IMG/VR virus record: IMGVR_UViG_3300045995_000108 | Span: 51,429-115,428 of that record | Length of the DNA stretch: 64,000 nucleotides | DNA from: a virus | Reading direction: 5' to 3' (one strand) | Part shown: positions 7,394 to 14,471 of the stretch, piece after piece | Layout of the letters: every line of letters starts with the position of its first letter | How positions within the stretch are numbered: position 1 is the first letter of the stretch | Translations under genes and position numbers: made by a program | Notes under the pieces: generated by a model | Seen by the model: the letters and a program-made list of their open reading frames with translations, nothing else | Databases searched by the model: none | Told to the model about the DNA's origin: nothing

Positions 7394-7408
7394 GATTTAG
7401 TGTATAAT
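7379..7408 (+). promoter_or_regulatory. possible promoter for tctA
   Basis: TTGATT (7379-7384), 18-nt spacer, TATAAT (7403-7408), overlapping the 5' end of the divergent methyltransferase gene. Expected start about 7415. The -10 is perfect; the -35 is imperfect. Confidence 0.5.
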
Positions 7409-7432
7409 GTAATTAACTATGTATTTATTTCT

Positions 7433-8890
7433 ATGGACATCTACTTAAACTATCTTCCCTACGTGCTTGCTGGTACGTTGTACGGATTCATATTCGGGCT
7501 CATTCCTGTAGCAGGTGCACTAACTGGGCTAATCACCATTTACGGATTCATTGACGTATTTCATAACTCACCCTACGGATTGGTTGTGTTTACCACCGCC
7601 CTAGTTGTCAGTTGTAGCATAGGTGACTTATTCTCGTCTATCGTTATGAACATTCCCGGTGCTGCGGGCAGTGCAGCAACAATGGTAGATGGGTTTCCAA
7701 TGTCTAAGAAAGGACAAGCGGCAAGGGCACTTAGCGCAGGTATCTTCTCTAGCGTGGGGCAAGGTGCAATCTGGGGCATACTCGTTTTTGCTTTCCTTCC
7801 GTACTATGCGCCTGTGGTGTTAAGTTTTGGTATACCAGAAATGCTGTGCTTCCTAATACTTGCAATGACTTGCGTTACCTTTATCAACAGTCATTATTGG
7901 GTGCGTGGACTTATTGCATTGGCCGCAGGCATCTTTGTTGGGCTAATTGGTATGGACCCAAACACAGGTGCAGCACGATTTACGGGTGGCTGGTACTACT
8001 TACAAGATGGTGTTCAGATTGTCCCTATTTTGGCAGGCTTCCTGGCTATACCAGAATTGCTAGAAGCACTGTACTTTCAAGTCAAACACATCCCACCACC
8101 AAAGGATACATGGGAACAGATTAAGCAAGGTATGCGTGATGCGTGGCGTTACAGAAATGACAGTGCAAGGGCAGGATTGATTGGTGGTGTGATTGGTTTA
8201 CTGCCTGGCATTGGTGGTAGCATTGTGGATTGGCTAGCGTATGGGCAAACATGTGCACTAGCGAAGAACGACAAGATTCCGTTTGGCGAAGGTAATGTGC
8301 GTGGTGTAGTGGGAGCAGAGGGTGCGGGTATGGCACAGAAGGCAACTGCTTATGTCCCCACAGTTTTGTTTGGTGTCCCAGCAGCGCCGTTTGAAGTTAT
8401 CATCATGTCACTGTTCATGATGGTAGGGTTGGAAATGGGATCAGTGCAGTTACTCACTGATAGGACGTTCTTTAATGCGCTAAGTTATGGTTACATGGTA
8501 AGCCTTGTACTTACATTCTTCATATCTATCGTGTTCATTAAGTATGCGTCAGGCATAACAAAAGTGCCCATGAAGTATTATTTCATCCCTATCCTGGGCG
8601 TAATTGTGTGGTCGTCCGTGCAGTACACAGGTGGGTGGGAAGACTATGTCATCCTTGCAATTTGCTCTGCCCTGGGTATGTTATTCAAGCACTTTAAATT
8701 TAGCCGTGCATGTCTTATCGTGGGTGTTGTATTGGCAGGTAGATTGGAAAAGACATCAATTCAGTTTAATACACTGTACACCTGGCAAGAAGTTATTACT
8801 CGTCCTATTGCAATGGGCTTGCTTGCATTTACTTTGGTTGCCATAGTCTATGGGATATTTTTCAGTAAGTCTAAGATAAGCTACACATAA
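7433..8890 (+). CDS. tctA: tripartite tricarboxylate transporter permease TctA
   Basis: 485 residues with about ten or more hydrophobic segments and the typical TctA phrases: GLIPVAGALTGLITI, NIPGAAGSAATMVDGFP, LIGMDPNTGAARFT and GGVIGLLPGIGGSIVDWLAYGQ. TctA is the large inner-membrane subunit of the TTT family, which imports citrate and other organic acids using ion gradients. Start chosen at ATG 7433 (MDIYLNYLPYV), after the promoter, not at 7364 inside the divergent gene. The small subunit TctB is not found next to it. Full length and motifs intact, so the gene looks functional. It is unusual cargo for a phage. Confidence 0.9.
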   Translation: MDIYLNYLPYVLAGTLYGFIFGLIPVAGALTGLITIYGFIDVFHNSPYGLVVFTTALVVSCSIGDLFSSIVMNIPGAAGSAATMVDGFPMSKKGQAARALSAGIFSSVGQGAIWGILVFAFLPYYAPVVLSFGIPEMLCFLILAMTCVTFINSHYWVRGLIALAAGIFVGLIGMDPNTGAARFTGGWYYLQDGVQIVPILAGFLAIPELLEALYFQVKHIPPPKDTWEQIKQGMRDAWRYRNDSARAGLIGGVIGLLPGIGGSIVDWLAYGQTCALAKNDKIPFGEGNVRGVVGAEGAGMAQKATAYVPTVLFGVPAAPFEVIIMSLFMMVGLEMGSVQLLTDRTFFNALSYGYMVSLVLTFFISIVFIKYASGITKVPMKYYFIPILGVIVWSSVQYTGGWEDYVILAICSALGMLFKHFKFSRACLIVGVVLAGRLEKTSIQFNTLYTWQEVITRPIAMGLLAFTLVAIVYGIFFSKSKISYT

Positions 8891-8893
8891 ATA
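8888..8893 (+). promoter_or_regulatory. TAAATA late-promoter-like motif before tctC
   Basis: TAAATAC begins at the tctA stop codon. It matches the motif before the virion genes but lies 84 nt before the tctC ATG rather than the usual 21-24. The intergenic stretch also has CTTGG (8894-8898), which could pair with CCAAG at 8923-8927 or 8950-8954. Confidence 0.4.
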
Positions 8894-8977
8894 CTTGGCT
8901 TGCACAGTAAGTACACTCAACACCAAGGTTGCGAGAGTACAGTTATTAACCAAGCTGACACTTCAAAAGGAAAAATC

Positions 8978-10045
8978 ATGTCATTATTTAAACGTGCCAT
9001 TCTGGCACTCGCGGTCTTTACGGCTGCACTTTCTGCTCACGCGGATTATCGTTTCATCGTACCACAAGAACCCGGAAACGGAACAGACATTTGGGCACGT
9101 ATCATTGCTAGAGAAATGGAAAAGAAGCTAGGTGAGAAAATCATCGTAGACAACATTCCAGGCGCTAACGATGTACCGGGCTTTAACAAGTTCCACAATA
9201 CACTGCGCAAAGATCCAAAGACAGTTATGGTCGCACACGGTGGCAACGCTGAATCGTTCTTGTACCAAAACGTAGATTACAACTATGCAGAGTACGACCC
9301 AATTGGTCTGCAAAACTTAACTATTATGGTTGGTCGTCGTAACGACTCTGATCCATTCAAAGATGTAGTAAAGTTTCCTAATGCGTCAGGAACCAATCCT
9401 GACATCATTGCAATGACGTTGCTTGTATGTGGACCAGGCAAGACAATGAAAGAGTATGCTGCTTGCTTCCACGAACATTTCAAATATGTTAAAGGCATGA
9501 CAGGCAATGAGCGTAAACTGTCTTACATGCGCGGTGAAGTTAACGCTATCCGCGAAACTCCATCTGCGTACTTAAAGAACATTCGGCCACAGCCTGCCAA
9601 CATTGATTGGTTTAGTGCAGGTGTCCTTGATCTGAAGACTGGAAAGGTTGTAGCAGATGTTAATTTTCCAGGAGTAGACTTCCAATCAGTTTACAAAAAG
9701 AAGTGGGGCGTTGCTCCTTCTGGTGACTTATACGATGCATGGTCGTTAATTAAGAACTATCGTGACGTATTGCAAAAGGCGCTGTACGTTGACAAAGGCA
9801 ATCCTAACAAGGAAGTATTGCGCAAGGCATTGCGTGATACATTAGCTGATCCAGTGTCGCTTGCTATCATCGAAAAAGAAACTGGCAAGTACGAATGGTT
9901 CATTGGCGACGATGTGGCTAAGGCACACAAAGCACTTGAAGCATTGACTACCCGTAAGGCACTAAAGGATCTAGTATGGTGGGTTTCCACTGTGCTTAAC
10001 CAAGAAGCTATCTACAAAGACAACATCGCTAAAGTAGCGCACTAA
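8978..10045 (+). CDS. tctC: TctC-type (Bug) solute-binding protein
   Basis: Periplasmic substrate-binding component of a tripartite tricarboxylate transporter. A Sec signal peptide (MSLFKRAILALAVFTAALSAHA) is cut before D23; the mature protein starts YRFIVPQEPGNGTDIWAR, the TctC beta-strand and P-x-x-x-G-x-D-x-x-AR ligand-loop motif. 355 aa, slightly longer than the usual ~320. ATG 8978 has a good AAAGGA seven bases upstream; longer readings lack one. It follows tctA by 87 nt and is followed within two bases by the next gene. The binding protein would have to capture its substrate in the host periplasm; ligand unknown. Confidence 0.85.
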   Translation: MSLFKRAILALAVFTAALSAHADYRFIVPQEPGNGTDIWARIIAREMEKKLGEKIIVDNIPGANDVPGFNKFHNTLRKDPKTVMVAHGGNAESFLYQNVDYNYAEYDPIGLQNLTIMVGRRNDSDPFKDVVKFPNASGTNPDIIAMTLLVCGPGKTMKEYAACFHEHFKYVKGMTGNERKLSYMRGEVNAIRETPSAYLKNIRPQPANIDWFSAGVLDLKTGKVVADVNFPGVDFQSVYKKKWGVAPSGDLYDAWSLIKNYRDVLQKALYVDKGNPNKEVLRKALRDTLADPVSLAIIEKETGKYEWFIGDDVAKAHKALEALTTRKALKDLVWWVSTVLNQEAIYKDNIAKVAH

Positions 10046-10046
10046 C

Positions 10047-10673
10047 ATGCCCGCCTACAAATATATTTTCATTGTAGGTGCTCCTGGTAGCAAGTGGAGT
10101 GGGGTCAGTAAAAATATTTACTATTCAAAGGATATTGATCGCAGCGATTACAGCGAGGAGCGAGAATATTGGCGTAACGGGCAACTCATGCACTCAGGCG
10201 CATATTTTGACCCGGGTATGGAGTTTGGCGAGTTTTTTGATGTGCTTCACATGCACACAAAAGAAGAATGCGAAGCAGAGTTTGATCGTCCGTTCTCAGG
10301 AGAGGGTGTTCGCATCATTAAGTCGCATTGCTTTGCTAATCACATTGACTTTATCAAGGAAACATGGCCTGAGTGCCCTGTTGTGCTAGTGTACAGGGAT
10401 GATGATCAATGTTTGGGCTGGTGGGTGAAGAGTGGGCATTTTGATATTACCTATCCGCTATATAATAAATATTATGTGAACCTGCATGAAATGGGCGTGA
10501 TTATTTCGCAACAAAACGCAGGCATCCTTGAGGCTGAGCGCAAGTATTTTAAGTTTGAGTTTATGGATCTTCGTAATAATCTTCAACTATGCGATGCGTT
10601 GGACATCGCTACCCCACCAGTTGAGTACATGCAGCAATACTCGGAATCAGATGTAAAGGTATATGTAATATGA
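10047..10673 (+). CDS. sulfotransferase-like P-loop protein
   Basis: 208 residues. IFIVGAPGSKWSG (8-20) resembles the 5'-phosphosulfate-binding loop of PAPS sulfotransferases, and PVVLVYRDDDQCLGWW the 3'-phosphate-binding strand with Arg. Similar proteins occur in T4-like cyanophages and are annotated as sulfotransferase-like. Substrate unknown; candidates are a lipid, a sugar or a virion glycan. It starts two bases after the tctC stop, so it is probably co-transcribed. Confidence 0.55.
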   Translation: MPAYKYIFIVGAPGSKWSGVSKNIYYSKDIDRSDYSEEREYWRNGQLMHSGAYFDPGMEFGEFFDVLHMHTKEECEAEFDRPFSGEGVRIIKSHCFANHIDFIKETWPECPVVLVYRDDDQCLGWWVKSGHFDITYPLYNKYYVNLHEMGVIISQQNAGILEAERKYFKFEFMDLRNNLQLCDALDIATPPVEYMQQYSESDVKVYVI

Positions 10674-10714
10674 CAACAAAAAGAATGCATTCCACTTGAC
10701 CCCATAGTCCAAGC

Positions 10715-10720
10715 TAAATA
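10715..10720 (+). promoter_or_regulatory. late-promoter-like TAAATA
   Basis: GCTAAATAA, 21 nt before the ATG at 10742. A weak sigma70 reading also exists here (TTGACC 10696-10701, 17 nt, TAACAT 10719-10724). Confidence 0.55.
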
Positions 10721-10741
10721 ACATATAACTGAATTAAAACT

Positions 10742-11332
10742 ATGGCACAGGACATTACAGACGTAATCAACAACGTAAAAACGCTAACTATGACGGATAG
10801 CGCCATCAATACCATGATGGACTTTGAACGTGTGATTGATGAATTAGATTTATACGCATTTGCTAACTGGAAAAAGGGCGAACTAGTAGAAGGTCCCATT
10901 TACGAAAAGTATTTCGTAACATGCACATTTATGTGGCCTTACAAGTTTATGCCCGATCCACGTGCAGCAGAGCGTTTAACTGACTATGGCTGCGAAGTAG
11001 GTTACAAGCGTGACCACTTAGAATATCCTGTTAAGATTAAGCAATCAACAGATTTTAAGCCTGGCACTAAGTTTCCCAAATCAGCTAAGGCACCTGTTTG
11101 GTTAGTAAAGATTGTTATGCCTAAGACGTTAATGCAAGAGATTCACCAAGGTTCTATGGAACTTGAAGCTGGCGACGTTGACATGGAAGACATTGAACAA
11201 GCATACGAAACTGGACAGGACGACAAACAATATAAGACCGGCACTGCCGCACCAGTAGGTGGGCAACCGGCACCAGGCGGCGCTCCGGGCGCACCTGCAC
11301 CAGGTGGAGCACCAAATGCACAGCAAGCTTAA
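10742..11332 (+). CDS. conserved T4-like phage protein, Pro/Gly-rich tail
   Basis: 196 residues. The core (DFERVIDELDLYAFANW, GELVEGPIYEKYFVTCTFMWP, MPDPRAAERLTDYGC, PVWLVKIVMPKTLMQ) is a conserved gene of T4-like cyanophages as I remember them; its function is not established there. The last ~35 residues are low-complexity PGGAPGAPAPGGAP repeats. Late-type promoter and neighbours suggest a virion or assembly role. Confidence 0.65.
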   Translation: MAQDITDVINNVKTLTMTDSAINTMMDFERVIDELDLYAFANWKKGELVEGPIYEKYFVTCTFMWPYKFMPDPRAAERLTDYGCEVGYKRDHLEYPVKIKQSTDFKPGTKFPKSAKAPVWLVKIVMPKTLMQEIHQGSMELEAGDVDMEDIEQAYETGQDDKQYKTGTAAPVGGQPAPGGAPGAPAPGGAPNAQQA

Positions 11333-11864
11333 TGAAGGTTTAGAGCAAAACGACTTGAAGCGCCTTGTGCACTCCGAGTTGCACATTGACGAGTTTAAGA
11401 GCAAGCTAGGTCGTGACGAAGATGTTATTGTCACAAGCTTCAAGCTAAAGGGTAAAGAACCAGCTAAAGACTTGATGAGCTTCTGCGAAAAGGGCTATAC
11501 TTGGGTATTAGACGCTGATGTTTCCTCTGGTGAAATGGACGATGGTGACTATGTTGTGTTCGTTGAATGCGAGCGTAACGAGCAGTACCCAGAGAATCTA
11601 ATGCAATTGATGTTTGACTTGATGAACTTGACTGAGCAAAAGATTGAAGACTGGCGCTTTCGCTACCACAAGTCCCACGAAGATCACGAAGTTGATACAG
11701 ACGTACTTCGCGAGATTGTTCCGTTAAGCACTAGCGCATACGAGAAGAAGTTCGGTCATACAGAGATAGACAAACTCAAAGCATCAGCTGGTGTTAAAGT
11801 AACAACCAAGGCTCCAGTCAACGCTCATACTGAATCCCTTCGTCGTGCAGCGGGCTTAATTTAA
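11316..11864 (+). CDS. conserved T4-like phage protein (182 aa)
   Basis: Start at ATG 11316 with GGTGGAG five to six bases upstream, inside the tail of the previous gene. It carries NDLKRLVHSELHIDEFKSKLG, KGYTWVLDADVSSGEMDDGDY and VFVECER, a pattern shared with a T4-like cyanophage protein that accompanies the previous gene. The two therefore probably act together, for example in virion assembly; function unknown. Confidence 0.65.
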   Translation: MHSKLNEGLEQNDLKRLVHSELHIDEFKSKLGRDEDVIVTSFKLKGKEPAKDLMSFCEKGYTWVLDADVSSGEMDDGDYVVFVECERNEQYPENLMQLMFDLMNLTEQKIEDWRFRYHKSHEDHEVDTDVLREIVPLSTSAYEKKFGHTEIDKLKASAGVKVTTKAPVNAHTESLRRAAGLI

Positions 11865-11875
11865 CCGAAAATCCA

Positions 11876-11881
11876 TAAATA
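11876..11881 (+). promoter_or_regulatory. late-promoter-like TAAATA
   Basis: CATAAATAC, 20 nt before the endolysin ATG, followed by an AAGGAG ribosome binding site (11889-11894). Confidence 0.65.
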
Positions 11882-11901
11882 CGGTATCAAGGAGATATCG
11901 T

Positions 11902-12543
11902 ATGGATTTCACAAAAGAGCAATTAGAGCAAATTATCGTTGGTAACGATCACGTAGACGAGTGGTACACCGCGTTGCAAACGGTAATCGAGAAGTACGAG
12001 TTAAACACTCCTAATCGTTTAGCAGGATTCCTTGCGCAATGTGCACACGAATCCAATGGATTCAAAGTAATCCGCGAGAACCTAAATTACAAGTGGGAAT
12101 CGCTACGCCGTGTGTTCCCTAAGTATTTCCCAACAGACGACTTAGCAAAGCTATACGCACACAATCAAGAGAAAATTGCTAATCGCGTATATGGCGGGCG
12201 TATGGGCAACGGACCAGAAACAACAGGTGACGGTTGGAAGTACTCTGGTCGCGGATTAATCCAACTTACAGGTCACGACAATTACAAAAATTTTGCTGAC
12301 AGCATTGGCATGACGCTGGACGAAGTAGTAGCACATTTAGGTACATTTGAAGGTGCTGCTGACTCTGCAGGTTGGTTCTGGAACTCACGCAATTTAAATG
12401 ATTGCGCTGATGCGGATGACATTCTCACAATGACTAAGAAGATCAATGGCGGCACAATTGGATTAGAAGAGCGTACTAAAAATTACGAACACGCCAAGGA
12501 AGTATTAACTCCTAAGGAAGAACAAAATGCTGTGGATTCTTAA
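11902..12543 (+). CDS. GH19 endolysin (chitinase/lysozyme-like)
   Basis: 213 residues, single catalytic domain without signal peptide. GH19 motifs in order: FLAQCAHESNGF (catalytic Glu), ENLNYKW, ANRVYGGRMGNG, GDGWKYSGRGLIQLTG, SAGWFWN and NGGTIGLEER. These phage GH19 enzymes cut peptidoglycan glycan strands during lysis. It is the first of four lysis genes that overlap in a row; the holin lets it reach the wall. Confidence 0.9.
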   Translation: MDFTKEQLEQIIVGNDHVDEWYTALQTVIEKYELNTPNRLAGFLAQCAHESNGFKVIRENLNYKWESLRRVFPKYFPTDDLAKLYAHNQEKIANRVYGGRMGNGPETTGDGWKYSGRGLIQLTGHDNYKNFADSIGMTLDEVVAHLGTFEGAADSAGWFWNSRNLNDCADADDILTMTKKINGGTIGLEERTKNYEHAKEVLTPKEEQNAVDS

Positions 12544-12973
12544 TTTTTTCCCTGACTGGTTCTTTCACTTAATCCTATTAAGTGGCATTGGCATACTAAT
12601 GTTTGCCTCTGTGGTGACAAAATTTCCAGGGCTGACGCAATACGGCTTAGAGTTCAAGATTGTCGCTCTCGTGCTTATTGTTGCTGGTCTGTTATTTGAA
12701 GGTGCATTGTCACTAGAGAAAGACTATAAAGTACAGCAAGCACAGCTACAGCACGAGCTAGACTTGGCTAACGCTAAGAGTGCACAGATTGTAACTAAGG
12801 TCGTGGACCAAGTTGTCTACCGTGACCGCATTATCGAAAAGCAAGGTACTAACACTGTCACATACATTGACAAGTGGCACGACGCTATTGATAAGGGTTG
12901 TGTGTTAAGCAAAGAAGCAATAGACGGGATCAATAAGAACGCCGTTGCACCATTAATAGAGGTTCCAAAATGA
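12527..12973 (+). CDS. inner-membrane spanin (i-spanin)
   Basis: 148 residues. Two hydrophobic segments (residues about 10-28 and 42-60) are followed by a heptad-rich helical region (YKVQQAQLQHELDLANAKSAQIV), as in i-spanins that bridge the envelope. It overlaps the endolysin by 17 bases and the lipoprotein gene by four, the classic Rz/Rz1-type arrangement. Two rather than one membrane segment is less usual. Confidence 0.65.
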   Translation: MLWILNFFPDWFFHLILLSGIGILMFASVVTKFPGLTQYGLEFKIVALVLIVAGLLFEGALSLEKDYKVQQAQLQHELDLANAKSAQIVTKVVDQVVYRDRIIEKQGTNTVTYIDKWHDAIDKGCVLSKEAIDGINKNAVAPLIEVPK

Positions 12974-13245
12974 ACCTCAAACTAATCTGCATCACAGGCG
13001 TCATACTATTAAGTGGATGCGCATCTACTATTAAAGCTCAAAAATTTCCGGATAGTGATACACTTTTGACTACACCGTGTCCTGTATTGGATTTAGTTCC
13101 AGCAGACACCACCAAGTTAAGCGACTTGGAAAAAGTAGTAGGTGGTAACTATACGAAGTATCATCAATGCGCCAATCAAGTAAATGGGTGGATACTATGG
13201 TACAACGAGCAAAAGAAAAATTACGAATCAGTAGGGAAGAAATGA
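12970..13245 (+). CDS. outer-membrane spanin (o-spanin) lipoprotein
   Basis: 91 residues with a lipoprotein signal peptide ending in LSGC (C17). The mature protein has TPCPVLDLVP and a C-terminal CANQVNGWILWYNEQKKNYE, a pattern typical of o-spanins paired with GH19 endolysins in phages of Proteobacteria. It overlaps the i-spanin by four bases and the holin by four. Confidence 0.8.
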   Translation: MNLKLICITGVILLSGCASTIKAQKFPDSDTLLTTPCPVLDLVPADTTKLSDLEKVVGGNYTKYHQCANQVNGWILWYNEQKKNYESVGKK

Positions 13246-13562
13246 ACGAACGCAAAGCAGAACATTGGATGCAATCCACATGGCGCCCACTTATGGCGCT
13301 CCAATACATGATTACTTGTCTGTGTGACTTTGTAATCTTCCCAATCCTATGGAGCCTATTACAGGCGTACCAACACGGTGCAGTAACAGATCAGTGGGAC
13401 CCAATTACATTGTCTAATGGCGGTATGTACCACATGGCAATGGGTGCTATTATTGGTATCTCTGCTTGGGGACGCACTAAGGAAAAGGTAGATGGCGTGA
13501 GCACGTTGCCAGCGCCAGTAGCACCAAAAGCAGTGCCAGCAGCAGATCAACCTGCATTATAA
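13242..13562 (+). CDS. holin (3TM gene-transfer-release type)
   Basis: 106 residues. WMQSTWRPLMALQYMITCLCDFVIFPIL and GGMYHMAMGAIIGISAWGR match the phage holin family of T4-like phages in which a WRP motif precedes the first membrane helix. Two clear membrane segments; the C-terminal tail is Pro/Ala-rich. ATG 13242 overlaps the o-spanin stop; longer readings run inside that gene. It completes the order endolysin, i-spanin, o-spanin, holin. Confidence 0.8.
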   Translation: MNERKAEHWMQSTWRPLMALQYMITCLCDFVIFPILWSLLQAYQHGAVTDQWDPITLSNGGMYHMAMGAIIGISAWGRTKEKVDGVSTLPAPVAPKAVPAADQPAL

Positions 13563-13579
13563 TTTTGGTAACAGTGTAG

Positions 13580-13608
13580 TTGACTAGTAAATACTAGTCT
13601 GCTATACT
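13580..13608 (+). promoter_or_regulatory. sigma70-type promoter for dnaJ
   Basis: TTGACT (13580-13585), 17-nt spacer, TATACT (13603-13608). Expected start 13615, only four bases before the ATG at 13619. Confidence 0.75.
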
Positions 13609-13618
13609 CGTTACATAC

Positions 13619-14470
13619 ATGGATAATCACTACTCTACACTAGGCGTAGCCGAAACGGCTACAGAAGACGAAATCAAAAAAGCTTACCGAAAGCTTGCGT
13701 CTAAGCACCATCCTGATAAAGGTGGCGACACCGAACAGTTCAAAACTATACAGACTGCGTACGACACGATTGGCAATGCTAACAAGCGGGCCGAATATGA
13801 CGATGTGCGTAAGAATCCTGGTCGCCATGGTGGCTTTAGGTTCAGCACAAGCGATATGGACAGTGGTGGGCCGTTCCCACCAGGAATGGAAGACATTCTG
13901 CGTGGATTTGGTTTCGGTGGCGGATTCCGTGCACAGCAGCAACGTCGTAACAAAGATGTCCAGATCCGTTTATCAATTGATTTGGCAGATACCTTACAGA
14001 AGCAAACTCGTATTGTAAAGTTCAACACTACAAACGGCGAAGAACAAACCGTAACAGTGGACATACCAAAAGGTGTACACTCTGGCAGCACAGTAAAGTA
14101 CACAGGACTAGGCGATAACTTCTTTGCCACATTGCCGCGTGGTGACTTGTATGTTCATTTAACTGTAAATCCGCACCCATTGTTCCAGATTTTCGGACAC
14201 GATTTGCTTGCGCCTATTGACATTGATGCAATAGATGCTATACTGGGAACTAAGCAAGTTTTTAAAGTGCTGGATGGCACTGAATTCGAATTAACCATTC
14301 CACCAGGAATACAAGGAGGTACAAAATTCAAAATTGCAAATCAAGGGCTGTGCTATCACCAGCAAGAACATCGTGGCCATTTATATTTGGTTGCTACTAT
14401 TAAAGTACCAACATTGTCAGAAGCCCAACTAGAAATCATCAAGCAAGTTAAACAACTCAACATAACCTAA
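13619..14470 (+). CDS. dnaJ: DnaJ-like co-chaperone (class B)
   Basis: 283 residues. J-domain with HPD at residues 31-33 and the YDTIG helix, then a Gly/Phe-rich linker (about 69-103) and a C-terminal substrate-binding domain (VDIPKGVHSGSTVKY, LDGTEFELTIPPGIQGGTKFKI). The CxxCxGxG zinc region is missing, so it is class B/CbpA-like. It would stimulate the host DnaK. It is followed two bases after its stop by the Clp-type unfoldase, which suggests a joint protein-quality or remodelling role. Confidence 0.9.
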   Translation: MDNHYSTLGVAETATEDEIKKAYRKLASKHHPDKGGDTEQFKTIQTAYDTIGNANKRAEYDDVRKNPGRHGGFRFSTSDMDSGGPFPPGMEDILRGFGFGGGFRAQQQRRNKDVQIRLSIDLADTLQKQTRIVKFNTTNGEEQTVTVDIPKGVHSGSTVKYTGLGDNFFATLPRGDLYVHLTVNPHPLFQIFGHDLLAPIDIDAIDAILGTKQVFKVLDGTEFELTIPPGIQGGTKFKIANQGLCYHQQEHRGHLYLVATIKVPTLSEAQLEIIKQVKQLNIT

Positions 14471-14471
14471 T

